Numbered from the stretch's first letter, positions 1-10,323 are shown. The stretch is 16,180 bases of DNA from an uncultured Eubacteriales bacterium (GCA_910580045.1 CAJTXF010000039.1:1-16180), one strand, 5' to 3'. Notes: generated from the letters alone by a model not told the origin. A program made the numbers and translations.

Positions 1-1023
1 CTGGAAAACCGCCTGGAGGCCAGCGGCACGGAAAAGGAGCTGGCTGTCACCCAGGCAAAAACCGCCAAGGAGCAGGAGCTCAGCAGGCAGAAGGAGGATT
101 TGCTCACCCTGCAGGGCCAGCTGGAGCGGGAGAAATCTGAGAGCCAGCTGAAAGAAAAATCCCTGAAAGAGCAGTACGAGGCCCAGCTGAAAGCCAAGGA
201 CGAGCAGATTGAGTACTACAAGGACTTTAAGGCCAGGCAGTCCACCAAAATGGTGGGGGAAAGCCTGGAGCAGCACTGCCAGATTCAGTTCAACCAGCTG
301 CGCATGACCGCCTTCCCCAACGCCTATTTTGAAAAGGACAACGACGCCCGCACAGGCAGCAAGGGGGATTTCATCTTCCGGGAGAGGGAGGAGGGCACGG
401 AGTTCATCTCCATTATGTTCGAGATGAAGAATGAGATGGACGAGACTGCCACCAAGCACAAGAACGAGGATTTCTTCAAGGAGCTGGACAAGGACCGCCG
501 GGAGAAGGGCTGCGAGTACGCGGTGCTTGTCTCCCTTTTGGAGGCGGACAGCGAGCTTTACAACAACGGCATTGTGGACGTGTCCTACCGCTATGAAAAA
601 ATGTACGTGGTGCGGCCCCAGTTCTTTATCCCCATCATCACCCTGCTGCGCAACGCGGCCCGGAACTCCCTCAAGTACCAGCGCCAGCTTGCCGAGGTGA
701 GGAATCAGCAGGTAGACGTGGAGAACTTCGAGGAGGCGATGGAGGATTTCAAAAAGCGGTTCGGGGACAATTACCGCCGGGCAAGCGAGAGGTTCAAAAC
801 TGCCATTGAGGAGATTGACAAGTCCATTGACCATCTGCAAAAAATCAAAGATAACCTGCTGGGTTCTGAGCGCCAGCTCCGCCTGGCCAACGACAAGGCC
901 GAGGATTTGACTATCAAGCGGCTGACCAAGAACGCCCCCTCGGTCCGGGCCATGTTTGAGGAACAGCGGCAGATTCGCCTGGAACAGGCCGATTCGGGCG
1001 AAAAAGATGAGGAGGAGACATGA
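1..1023 (+). CDS. DUF2130 domain protein, 5' end cut by window
   Basis: The reading frame is open from base 1, so the start lies outside the window; 340 residues are visible, while DUF2130 proteins are usually somewhat over 400. Residues 1-80 are a charged Glu/Lys/Gln-rich coiled coil. The conserved DUF2130 core follows, from about KARQSTKMVGESLEQ (78-92) to PQFFIPIITLLRNAAR, and a second helical Lys/Glu-rich region ends in RAMFEEQRQ. Within the core, GSKGDFIF (119-126) and FEMKNE (140-145) give a D-(X)n-E-X-K arrangement (D123, E141, K143) like the active site of PD-(D/E)XK nucleases. Nuclease activity is inference; the family has no firmly assigned function. An internal TTG at 100 is not the real start, because the coiled coil continues upstream of it. 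The stop overlaps the next gene's start (ATGA), which indicates translational coupling. Confidence 0.9.
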   Translation: MENRLEASGTEKELAVTQAKTAKEQELSRQKEDLLTLQGQLEREKSESQLKEKSLKEQYEAQLKAKDEQIEYYKDFKARQSTKMVGESLEQHCQIQFNQLRMTAFPNAYFEKDNDARTGSKGDFIFREREEGTEFISIMFEMKNEMDETATKHKNEDFFKELDKDRREKGCEYAVLVSLLEADSELYNNGIVDVSYRYEKMYVVRPQFFIPIITLLRNAARNSLKYQRQLAEVRNQQVDVENFEEAMEDFKKRFGDNYRRASERFKTAIEEIDKSIDHLQKIKDNLLGSERQLRLANDKAEDLTIKRLTKNAPSVRAMFEEQRQIRLEQADSGEKDEEET

Positions 1024-1709
1024 GCTGGCAGAACGTCCTTCTGACAGATTCGGGGTTCTTTGACCCCTTTGACCTGCGCAGGCCCCTCTCCCCCATTGTG
1101 GAGCGCTTTGCCCAGATGCTGGGCAAGCCCTCCCCCCAGGCCCGGGTACTGTTCATCCCTGCCGCGGCCTGTGACGATGAATCCAGGCAGCTGGCGGATA
1201 TTCTTCGGCAGGAGCTGGAACGGCTGGGCTTTCTGCCCGGGCACATTATCCCCTATGAGCTGGACGGCTCCCTGGGCGAGGCGGAGGTTCTCTCCTTTGA
1301 CGTGATGTTCTTCACCGGCGGGTGGTGCGAACACCTGCTGAAGCAAATCAAAGCCACCCATTTCGACCAGGTTATAAAAAAGTTTGTGTTCTCCAACAAG
1401 GTTTATGTTGGGGTCAGCGCGGGCAGTATCCTTGCCACGCCCAACATCATGGGCTGCTTCGGCGGCGCAGAGGATGAGGAGACCGCCGGGCTGGGGCTGG
1501 TGCCCGCGTATATTGACTGCCACTGTGACTTGAAGCCGGATTTAACCCCTAAGCGGCTTCCCCTCCTCCATGTCCTGCTGCACTTCAACCAAGCTCTGGC
1601 CGTCAGCAGCAGTGGATTTGAACTGTTAGAAGACAGGCAGGCTTGCCATGCAATTGACTGGGCATCACCACCTGAATTTGGCGTGGATGTTTTCCAGCCT
1701 GTATCATAG
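1020..1709 (+). CDS. Peptidase S51 / dipeptidase E-like hydrolase
   Basis: This 229-residue protein belongs to the S51 (PepE/cyanophycinase-like) family of class I glutamine-amidotransferase-fold serine peptidases. Visible are an N-terminal strand-turn LLTDSGFF (7-14), LFIPAAA (44-50), the FFTGGWCEHLL stretch (97-107) matching the family's GG(N/D)T loop, and the nucleophile elbow GVSAGS (131-136) with Ser133 as predicted nucleophile. GLGLVPAYIDCH (157-168) matches the family region supplying the catalytic His, here probably His168. Family members cleave Asp-X dipeptides or related substrates in the cytoplasm; the substrate here is unknown. The start overlaps the DUF2130 stop, so the two are probably one operon. 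The C-terminal third after about residue 170 is less typical. No signal peptide is seen. Confidence 0.85.
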   Translation: MSWQNVLLTDSGFFDPFDLRRPLSPIVERFAQMLGKPSPQARVLFIPAAACDDESRQLADILRQELERLGFLPGHIIPYELDGSLGEAEVLSFDVMFFTGGWCEHLLKQIKATHFDQVIKKFVFSNKVYVGVSAGSILATPNIMGCFGGAEDEETAGLGLVPAYIDCHCDLKPDLTPKRLPLLHVLLHFNQALAVSSSGFELLEDRQACHAIDWASPPEFGVDVFQPVS

Positions 1710-1716
1710 CTATAAT
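1678..1716 (+). promoter_or_regulatory. Possible sigma-A promoter before the oxidoreductase gene
   Basis: TTGGCG at 1678-1683 and TATCAT at 1702-1707 are separated by 18 bases, and a second box, TATAAT, lies at 1711-1716. The boxes overlap the end of the S51 gene, and the start codon at 1739 would be close to the transcription start. The gene could equally be transcribed by read-through from upstream. Confidence 0.3.
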
Positions 1717-1738
1717 TATCGGAAAGGATGATACCAAA

Positions 1739-3022
1739 ATGAACGCACCCATTACCTTCGCCATCTGCGGCTTTGGCGACCGGGGCAGCACCTATGCCTC
1801 TATGCAGGAGCTGTTCCCTGGCCGGATGAAAGTGGTGGCCGTGGCTGATTTGAACCCGGACAAGGTGAAAAAAGCCCAGGCCCTCTATAGCATCCCCCCT
1901 GAGAACTGCTTCTCCAGCGGCGAGGAGATGCTGGCCCAGGAAAAGCTGGCTGATGTGATGATTGTCTCCACCATGGACCGCCAGCATGTGGACCACGCCA
2001 TCCCTGCCTTGGAGCGGGGCTATCATGTGCTCATGGAGAAGCCCATCTCTCCGGACTTGAACAAGTGCCGGGAGATTCTGGCCGCCTCCGCCGCCCATCC
2101 GGGCCAGCACGTCATTCTCTGCCATGTGCTGCGGTATACGGCCTTCTTCAACAAGCTGAAGGACATTATCGACAGCGGCAGGATTGGGGACGTGGTCAGC
2201 ATTCTGGCCACAGAGAACGTGGGCTACTGGCACCAGTGCCACTCCTTTGTCCGGGGAAACTGGCGGAACTCTGATGAGACCAGCCCCATGATCCTGCAGA
2301 AGTCCTGCCATGACATGGACATCCTCACCTGGCTCATGGGCAAGAAGTGCAAGTCCGTGTCCTCTGTGGGCGGCCTGCGGCTGTTCAGAAAGGAATGCGC
2401 TCCTGAGGGCTCCGCTGAGCGGTGCCTGGACTGCAAGGTCAAGGACAGCTGCCTGTTTGACGCGGAGAAAATCTACCTGACCAGCGAGAAGACCGGCCTG
2501 CTGAAGGGCAGCAGCTGGATTAGCTCTGTGCTCAGTGTGGAGAACACCCCGGAGTCCACCTATGAGGCCCTGCGCACCGGGCCCTATGGCCGCTGCGTCT
2601 ACCGCTGCGACAACAACGTGGTGGACCACCAGCAGACCAACCTGCTTATGGAGGACGGCAGCACCATCCACTTCACCATGTGCGCCTTTACAGAGGACTG
2701 CTACCGGACCTTCCGGGCCATGGGCACCTTGGGGGAGATTGAGGCGGACATGAAGTCCAACATCATCCGGGTGCGGGAGTTCGGCAAGCCGGAGGAGCTG
2801 ATTGATTTGAAGACCCTGACCGGGGATTTGAAGGGCCACGGCGGCGGGGACAGCGGCATTATCTCTGATTTGCTGGATATGCTGATTGAGGAAGCTCCCC
2901 CCACCCAGCGGACCACCACCCTGAAAAACTCCATGGAGAGTCACTATATTGCCCTGGCCGCGGAGAGCTCCCGGCTGGCAGAGGGCAGGCTGATTGAGCT
3001 GGAGGAGTTCCGCAAGGCATAA
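1739..3022 (+). CDS. Gfo/Idh/MocA family NAD(P)-dependent oxidoreductase
   Basis: This 427-residue protein has the Rossmann dinucleotide motif at its N-terminus (ICGFGDRGSTYA, 9-20), an acidic D37 at the end of strand 2 suggesting NAD preference, and the family hallmark EKP (100-102). SCHDMDIL (189-196) occupies the region where the family's active-site His lies. The C-terminal GFO/IDH/MocA domain carries a cysteine cluster, C220-X8-C229-X2-C232-X5-C238, as in a known subfamily with a small putative metal-binding insert. These enzymes oxidise or reduce sugars, inositols or related polyols in the cytoplasm; this substrate cannot be told. The ATG has a GGAAAGGA site 7-14 bases upstream. The gene follows the S51 gene by 29 bases and ends in a strong terminator. 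Confidence 0.93.
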   Translation: MNAPITFAICGFGDRGSTYASMQELFPGRMKVVAVADLNPDKVKKAQALYSIPPENCFSSGEEMLAQEKLADVMIVSTMDRQHVDHAIPALERGYHVLMEKPISPDLNKCREILAASAAHPGQHVILCHVLRYTAFFNKLKDIIDSGRIGDVVSILATENVGYWHQCHSFVRGNWRNSDETSPMILQKSCHDMDILTWLMGKKCKSVSSVGGLRLFRKECAPEGSAERCLDCKVKDSCLFDAEKIYLTSEKTGLLKGSSWISSVLSVENTPESTYEALRTGPYGRCVYRCDNNVVDHQQTNLLMEDGSTIHFTMCAFTEDCYRTFRAMGTLGEIEADMKSNIIRVREFGKPEELIDLKTLTGDLKGHGGGDSGIISDLLDMLIEEAPPTQRTTTLKNSMESHYIALAAESSRLAEGRLIELEEFRKA

Positions 3023-3049
3023 GCCCCACAAGCGCAAAAAGCAGAAAAT

Positions 3050-3095
3050 ATAACCCCCGCCTGCGCCTTATCTCTGAGGCGCGGGCGGGGGTTAT
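3050..3095. terminator. Bidirectional terminator between oxidoreductase and groEL
   Basis: Arms of 19 bases (3050-3068 and 3077-3095) pair fully, with one G-U, around the 8-base loop TATCTCTG. The stem is GC-rich. It is followed by TTTTAT on the plus strand, and on the minus strand the tail reads TTATATTTTC. Its position between convergent genes suits both. Confidence 0.9.
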
Positions 3096-3150
3096 TTTAT
3101 GCCAGCAATCTGCTGGGCAGGTTCAGGCTAATCTTTCTGGCCAGTACGGC

Positions 3151-4776
<1,626 letters not shown>

Positions 4777-4816
4777 ACTTGATTCAATCCTTTCCTATTT
4801 TCAGTGTCAGCTTTGT

Positions 4817-5101
4817 TTACTCAACCACAGCCAAAATGTCGGACTGCTTTACAATAGTATACTCCTCGCCGTCAATCTTCACTTCTGTGCCAGTGTACTT
4901 GGCGGAGATGACCCGGTCGCCCTCTTTCAGGTACATTTTCACTTCCTTGCCGTCAATCTCTCCCCCAGGGCCCACAGCAACGACCCGGGCAATCTGGGGC
5001 TTCTCCTGGCTTTTGGCGGCCAGTACGATGCCGCTCTTGGTGGTTTCCTCGGCGTCCTCCGTTTTGATAAGGACTCTGTCCAGCAAAGGCTTTACCTTCA
5101 T
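4817..5101 (-). CDS. groS: GroES, 10 kDa co-chaperonin
   Basis: GroES is the heptameric lid of the GroEL chamber. The protein has 94 residues. It begins MKVKPLLDRVLIK, contains the mobile loop with the IVL tripeptide (25-27) that docks on GroEL, and ends KQSDILAVVE, all family-typical. The frame extends upstream to 5161, but the chosen ATG at 5099-5101 gives the standard N-terminus and has AAGGTG (5108-5113) 6 bases upstream. The leader from the promoter is about 150 bases and contains a small CCGGC-GGAA-GCCGG hairpin with a GNRA-type loop just below CIRCE. It is the first gene of groES-groEL. Confidence 0.98.
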   Translation of the reverse strand: MKVKPLLDRVLIKTEDAEETTKSGIVLAAKSQEKPQIARVVAVGPGGEIDGKEVKMYLKEGDRVISAKYTGTEVKIDGEEYTIVKQSDILAVVE

Positions 5102-5227
5102 TACAAACACCTTGGCCCTAATATAATCTGAAAAAAGCGGGCCTTTCCTTTCTCCCGGCATTCCGCCGCCGGGGGGCGATTATCTGCAAAAACAGAGATA
5201 ACAGTTTATATCCGGCTTCCGCCGGGT

Positions 5228-5254
5228 TTAGCACTCGAACCTCTCAAGTGCTAA
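5228..5254. promoter_or_regulatory. CIRCE operator (HrcA binding site)
   Basis: The inverted repeat TTAGCACTC - 9 bases - AAGTGCTAA matches the CIRCE consensus (TTAGCACTC-N9-GAGTGCTAA) with one mismatch. It covers the predicted transcription start of groES-groEL, the usual position for repression by HrcA under non-stress conditions. Confidence 0.97.
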
Positions 5255-5258
5255 ACCT

Positions 5259-5287
5259 ATTCTAGCCTTATGGTCAGTAAAAGTCAA
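5259..5287 (-). promoter_or_regulatory. Sigma-A promoter of groES-groEL
   Basis: Read on the minus strand: TTGACT (5282-5287), a 17-base spacer, and TAGAAT (5259-5264). The start would fall near 5252, inside CIRCE. Close match to consensus and ideal spacing. Confidence 0.9.
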
Positions 5288-5426
5288 GAGCCTTTTTGCA
5301 TTTTTTTGACTTTTAACAATTCTGTCACAATTCTCCTGGCCCGGCGGCATATTTTTTGCGGCCCGGCCTCCGGGCGGATTCCGGCGCAGCTGCGGGACAG
5401 AAGGAAAGCAGGCCCAGAAAAAACTC

Positions 5427-5455
5427 TTGCATTTTGCCGCGAGTTGTGGTATACT
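5427..5455 (+). promoter_or_regulatory. Sigma-A promoter of rpsT
   Basis: TTGCAT (5427-5432), a 17-base spacer, and TATACT (5450-5455) precede rpsT by about 85 bases. It is divergent from the groES promoter; the roughly 140 bases between the two promoters hold no other feature I can recognise. Confidence 0.85.
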
Positions 5456-5539
5456 TTCTGGAAGAAAGCCGCTTTGTCCGCTTGTCTTCCAAAAAGTATG
5501 ATAGGCGACAGTAAGTCATTGGGTAAGGAGGTGTTACAC

Positions 5540-5800
5540 TTGCCAAACATTAAATCCGCCAAGAAGCGCGTGAAGGTCATTGCCACCAAGACCATGCTGA
5601 ACCGGGCCGCCAACTCTCAGCTGAAGACCCAGATTAAGAAGGCCAATGCCGCCATTGAGAGCAACGCTGGTGACAAGGCTGTTGTGGTTCGCGCCGCCAT
5701 GAAGAAAATCGACCAGGCCGCCGCCCGGGGCATCATTCACAAGAACAATGCCGCCCACAAGAAGGCCGCTCTGGATAAGAAGCTGAACGCCAGCGCGTAA
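5540..5800 (+). CDS. rpsT: 30S ribosomal protein S20
   Basis: This is an 86-residue basic helical protein of the small ribosomal subunit, which binds 16S rRNA and is needed for subunit assembly. The start PNIKSAKKRVKV, the KKANAAI segment and the NAAHKKA.LDKKL end are characteristic of S20. The start is TTG at 5540-5542, chosen because AAGGAGG (5525-5531) sits 8 bases upstream and the family begins M-P-N-I-K; the frame continues upstream to 5270 but that part has no similarity to S20. A rare start codon on rpsT also occurs in other bacteria, where it goes with autoregulation, so it is probably genuine. It has its own promoter and a terminator downstream. Confidence 0.97.
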   Translation: MPNIKSAKKRVKVIATKTMLNRAANSQLKTQIKKANAAIESNAGDKAVVVRAAMKKIDQAAARGIIHKNNAAHKKAALDKKLNASA

Positions 5801-5846
5801 GCTGCGGCTTGGGCACTGTGTATGTATTTTGGGGATGACCCCCGCC

Positions 5847-5879
5847 AAGGCTTGGGCCCATTGGGTTCCGGCCTTTTTT
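5847..5879 (+). terminator. Rho-independent terminator after rpsT
   Basis: A stem starting AAGGC and closing GGCCTT, with an inner CCC-ATT-GGG tip, G-U pairs and one mismatch, is followed by a run of six T. It lies 46 bases after the rpsT stop. The stem is imperfect but the T run is good. Confidence 0.65.
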
Positions 5880-6009
5880 CTTGCAAACTTTTTGCATCCA
5901 GCGTCCAAAGGCTTCCCCTGTGATAGGAGTAATCAACTGCTGGGGGTCCGGCCTCTCTGCCTGCTGGAAGAAATTGGGTGCTTTCTTCGCTCATTTTCCA
6001 AAAAACCGC

Positions 6010-6038
6010 TTGACTTTTCCTCTCAAATTGGTTATCAT
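6010..6038 (+). promoter_or_regulatory. Sigma-A promoter of the small membrane protein gene
   Basis: TTGACT (6010-6015), a 17-base spacer, and TATCAT (6033-6038), in an AT-rich stretch unlike the surroundings. The start codon follows 33 bases later. Confidence 0.8.
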
Positions 6039-6071
6039 AAATATAGTTTAACTTATTGGAGGTGTCCATTT

Positions 6072-6221
6072 ATGAAAAAGGGAACCAAGCTCACTCTGTT
6101 CATCGGACTGATTACCGCCATTGCCGCTGTGGCCGCTTCGGTAACGGCCCTGATGCTGTATCTGGAGCACAAACGGGACGAGGAGGAGCTGGAGCACTAT
6201 CTGGACTGCTCCATTCAGTAA
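6072..6221 (+). CDS. 49-residue single-pass membrane protein, unknown function
   Basis: I do not recognise this small protein. It has a Lys-rich N-terminus (MKKGTK), a hydrophobic Ala/Ile/Leu helix at about residues 8-31 and an acidic tail EHKRDEEELEHYLDCSIQ. The short basic start and long uncleaved-looking helix suggest a membrane anchor; no signal-peptidase site stands out. It is probably a real gene because it has a near-consensus promoter and a GGAGGTG site (6057-6063) 8 bases before its ATG. A weak hairpin follows, then a methyltransferase gene 82 bases later, perhaps cotranscribed. Confidence 0.75.
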   Translation: MKKGTKLTLFIGLITAIAAVAASVTALMLYLEHKRDEEELEHYLDCSIQ

Positions 6222-6240
6222 GCTCTGCCCCTGATTCGGC

Positions 6241-6258
6241 GGAGTCCCTGGGGACTCC
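6241..6258 (+). terminator. Weak hairpin, possible attenuator
   Basis: GGAGTCC-CTGG-GGACTCC is a perfect 7-bp stem with a 4-base loop between the small membrane protein and the methyltransferase. It is followed by TGCTTTGCTTTG, not a proper T run, so termination would be partial at best. Confidence 0.4.
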
Positions 6259-6303
6259 TGCTTTGCTTTGCCCAGTTCCTCCCGTCTCCTATAGGAGGAA
6301 ACG

Positions 6304-6930
6304 ATGATGTTGGACAAGACTGGTTTTGATTTGTGGGCCGACGGCTATGACAAGGCAGTTGGCCTCTCTGACGAGAGCTGCACCTACCCCTTTGCCGGGT
6401 ACAAACAGGTTCTGGGCTCCATCTACCGCCAGGTGATGAGCCAGGAGCCCTGCCCTGTGCTGGACTTGGGCTTTGGCACCGGGACCCTCGCCGCCCGCCT
6501 GTACCAGCAGGGCCGGGAGGTTTGGGGCCTGGATTTCTCCCCCAAAATGCGGGAGGCCGCCCAGGCCAAGATGCCGGATGCCCATCTATTTTCCGGCGAC
6601 TTCACTGCCGGACTGCCCGCTCCTCTCCGGGAGCGGCGGTATGGGTTTATTGTGTCCACCTATGCCCTGCACCACCTGACCGATGGGGAAAAGCCCGGGT
6701 TTCTGCGGGAGCTTCTGCCCCTGCTGCTGCCCGGCGGAAAGCTCCTGATTGGGGACGTGGCCTTTGCCTCCCGGGCCCAGCTGGAGGAATGCCGCGCCCA
6801 GGCCGGGGATGATTGGGACGGGGACGAGTTCTATTTTGTGTATGAGGAGCTGCGCGCCTTCTTTCCTGCCATGACCTTTGAGCCCTGCTCCCACTGCGCG
6901 GGGGTGCTGGCCCTCTCTGCCAGAAACTGA
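6304..6930 (+). CDS. Class I SAM-dependent methyltransferase
   Basis: This 208-residue cytoplasmic protein has the class I Rossmann fold. Motif I is VLDLGFGTGTLAARL (52-66), the acidic residue binding the SAM ribose is D77 in VWGLDFSP, the following region has FSGDF (96-100), and STYALHHL (118-125) and LLPGGKLLIGDV (141-152) are the post-motifs. The substrate is unknown; the layout resembles small-molecule methyltransferases of the UbiE/YrrT type, but a specific call is not justified. ATG 6304 and ATG 6307 are both possible: AGGAGG (6293-6298) is 5 and 8 bases away respectively, so 6307 is slightly better placed. It ends just before a strong terminator. Confidence 0.9.
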   Translation: MMLDKTGFDLWADGYDKAVGLSDESCTYPFAGYKQVLGSIYRQVMSQEPCPVLDLGFGTGTLAARLYQQGREVWGLDFSPKMREAAQAKMPDAHLFSGDFTAGLPAPLRERRYGFIVSTYALHHLTDGEKPGFLRELLPLLLPGGKLLIGDVAFASRAQLEECRAQAGDDWDGDEFYFVYEELRAFFPAMTFEPCSHCAGVLALSARN

Positions 6931-6939
6931 AACCTGTAT

Positions 6940-6980
6940 AAAGCCAAAGGCCTCCGGGATACCCGGAGGCCTTTGGCTTT
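6940..6980. terminator. Bidirectional terminator, 19-bp perfect stem
   Basis: Arms 6940-6958 and 6962-6980 are perfectly complementary around a 3-base loop (ATA). The arms start with AAA and end with TTT, so both strands get a short U run. It separates the convergent methyltransferase and spoVAE and overlaps the first two bases of the spoVAE stop codon (6979-6981). Confidence 0.9.
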
Positions 6981-7335
6981 ACGCTTTATCCTTAGGCTTT
7001 GCCAGCAGCGCCGCCACATAGCCAAAGAACACAGCCGCCGTGGTGCCTGCCGCCCCGGCGGTCAGGGCCCCGGTGAAGATGCCCAGGAAGCCCTGCTCCA
7101 CCACAGCCTTGCGCACCCCCTCAGACAGGGCCCAGCCAAAGCCGCACAGGGGCACCGTGGCCCCGGCTCCGGCATAGTCCACCAGAGGGCCATACAGGCC
7201 GATGCCCCCCAGCAGAACCCCCATGGTCACAAAGGTCACCATAATGCGGGCAGGGGTCAGCTTGGTCAAATCAATCAGCAGCTGGCCCACAAGGCAAATC
7301 AGCCCGCCCACCCAAAAGGCGTTGAAATACTCCAT
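6979..7335 (-). CDS. spoVAE: Stage V sporulation protein AE (SpoVAEb type)
   Basis: SpoVAE is an inner-forespore-membrane subunit of the SpoVA channel, which moves dipicolinic acid into the spore during sporulation and out at germination. The 118 residues match the SpoVAEb form: FWVGGLICLVGQLLIDLTKLTPA (7-29 region), GLYGPLVDYAGAGATVP (46-62) and a C-terminal FFGYVAALLAKPK. Three to four hydrophobic segments are visible. The usual partners spoVAC and spoVAD are not adjacent, so this is an orphan copy or the operon is split. The ATG has AAGGAGG (7344-7350) 8 bases upstream, but that site is inside a 15-bp hairpin. It lies 71 bases downstream of the HAD gene, possibly by read-through; I see no sporulation-sigma promoter. 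Confidence 0.93.
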   Translation of the reverse strand: MEYFNAFWVGGLICLVGQLLIDLTKLTPARIMVTFVTMGVLLGGIGLYGPLVDYAGAGATVPLCGFGWALSEGVRKAVVEQGFLGIFTGALTAGAAGTTAAVFFGYVAALLAKPKDKA

Positions 7336-7339
7336 GTAA

Positions 7340-7384
7340 AATACCTCCTTTTCCCCTAGTCTGCCCAGTGGAAAAGGAGGTATT
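7340..7384 (-). promoter_or_regulatory. Hairpin that masks the spoVAE ribosome site
   Basis: Arms 7340-7354 and 7370-7384 are perfectly complementary over 15 bp, with a 15-base loop. In the leftward transcript the 3' arm contains the spoVAE AAGGAGG and the 5' arm is its exact complement (ACCTCCTTTTCC). The hairpin is followed by UUACAUGG, not a U run, so it looks more like a translation block than a terminator, though it could also weaken read-through from the HAD gene. Confidence 0.7.
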
Positions 7385-7406
7385 CCTCTCAGCTTCTCTG
7401 ATTTTT

Positions 7407-8189
7407 TTACAGCATCTCTGCCAGAGCGCCGATGTTTTCCACCACCAAATCCGGCTGAACCTGGCTGGAGGCCAGCAGCTCCGGGGTGGTCTCCCCGCTC
7501 ATAACCAGAATGGAGGTGACCTCTGTCCCCGCGGCAACAGCAATGTCCGTATAGAGCCTATCCCCCACCACCGCCAGCTCTTGGGGCTGGCAGCCAGTGT
7601 GTTTCAGCATATAGTCTAAGGTGTGCCGGGAGGGCTTGCCGAAAAATTCGCACTGGACTCCTGTGGAGGCCTTTACCAAAGCGGCAATGGAGCCGCAGTC
7701 CGGGATGAACCCGCCCCCCTCCACCGGGCAGTTCCAGTCCGGGTTCACCCCGTAGACCGGGGCCCCGGCCCGGATAAAGTTACAGGCCAGGCGGAGCTTT
7801 TCATAAGTCAGGGTGGTGTCAAAGCCCAGCACCACATAGTCGGGCGCGGTGCCGGACAGGGCCACCCCCGCCTCCTTGAAGTCCTCCTCCAAAGCCGGGG
7901 TGCCCACCACATAGGCGGACTGGCCCGGGCGGTTCTCCCGGAGCCAATCCAGAATCACCCCGTTGGAGATAAGCATCTTCTCCTCTGGCACCAAAATGCC
8001 CATGCGGCTGAGCTTCTCCAGATAGGCCCGGCGGTTTTTGGAGCTGTTGTTGGTGAAGAAGCAGAAGTCCCGGCCAGTCGCCTTCACCCGCCTCAAAAAG
8101 TCCAGGGTATAGGGGAACAGCTCCTCTCCCAGGTAGATGGTGCCATCCATATCCAGCACAAACATTTTTACATCCGACAGCTTTCCCAT
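7407..8189 (-). CDS. HAD-IIA phosphatase, NagD-like
   Basis: This 260-residue protein is a haloacid-dehalogenase superfamily phosphatase of the NagD/p-nitrophenylphosphatase group. Motif I is LDMDGTIYLG with nucleophile Asp13 and acid/base Asp15, motif II is FFTNNSSKN (44-52), motif III includes Lys185 in GKPSRHTLDYML, and motif IV is VVGDRLYTDI with Asp210 and Asp215 binding magnesium. The C2-type cap lies between motifs II and III. E. coli NagD is a nucleotide phosphatase encoded in the N-acetylglucosamine operon, so the position 12 bases after glmS fits an amino-sugar link; that link is inference. An AGGAGG site lies between the glmS stop and this ATG. Cytoplasmic. Confidence 0.92.
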   Translation of the reverse strand: MGKLSDVKMFVLDMDGTIYLGEELFPYTLDFLRRVKATGRDFCFFTNNSSKNRRAYLEKLSRMGILVPEEKMLISNGVILDWLRENRPGQSAYVVGTPALEEDFKEAGVALSGTAPDYVVLGFDTTLTYEKLRLACNFIRAGAPVYGVNPDWNCPVEGGGFIPDCGSIAALVKASTGVQCEFFGKPSRHTLDYMLKHTGCQPQELAVVGDRLYTDIAVAAGTEVTSILVMSGETTPELLASSQVQPDLVVENIGALAEML

Positions 8190-8201
8190 TTTGACCTCCT
8201 G

Positions 8202-10028
<1,827 letters not shown>

Positions 10029-10055
10029 AACTACCGCCTCCAATTTTCAAAGACT

Positions 10056-10079
10056 TTCTCCCCGCCGGGGCGGGGAGAA
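10056..10079 (-). promoter_or_regulatory. GC-rich hairpin in the glmS leader
   Basis: TTCTCCCCGC (10056-10065) pairs perfectly with GCGGGGAGAA (10070-10079) around a 4-base loop. It lies 27 bases upstream of the glmS start and does not include the ribosome site. The following sequence has no U run. It may stabilise the message or be part of the repeat region; function unknown. Confidence 0.5.
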
Positions 10080-10185
10080 GCCGGTCAAGAATATAAGCCC
10101 ATAGCGGGCCCATAGCGCCAACGAAACACACCTAACGGCTCGGGGCAGACGCTATCGCCAAGCACAAGCGTCCAAGCGGAAATGG

Positions 10186-10237
10186 GGTCAAGGGGGCGAC
10201 TGCCCCCCCCCCCCCCCCGCCGGAGGCGACCTTGACC
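10186..10237. repeat. Hairpin with a 16-C homopolymer
   Basis: GGTCAAGG (10186-10193) and CCTTGACC (10230-10237) are perfect 8-base inverted arms enclosing 36 bases, including sixteen consecutive C at 10203-10218 and a G run at 10192-10196. Long single-base tracts like this slip in replication, so its length may vary between cells or assemblies. Confidence 0.75.
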
Positions 10238-10323
10238 GTAGGGCGGCGCTCACCCAAACTTTTGCGGGGCACAGCTTCGAACGGCCCGCACAAGTCCGTC
10301 AGTGGCACCAGGATAGCGCCGCC
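10230..10323 (+). repeat. 94-bp intergenic repeat, left inverted copy
   Basis: Aligned by eye without gaps to the reverse complement of 10527-10620, about 70 of 94 positions match. The best blocks are CCTTGACC, GGCGCTCACC (10245-10254), TCAGTGGCACCAGG (10299-10312) and AGCGCCGCC (10315-10323). Equal spacing between blocks shows the copies share an origin rather than chance similarity. Confidence 0.75.

Noticed and set aside
1403..3037. 544-codon minus-strand frame
   Set aside because: It is the antisense shadow of the oxidoreductase and S51 genes, caused by GC-rich codon bias; the composition is His/Gly/Gln-rich and unlike a protein.
10029..10260. glmS ribozyme in the glmS leader
   Set aside because: I looked for the conserved core pieces and pseudoknot elements known from Bacilli and Clostridia and saw none; only a simple hairpin is present.
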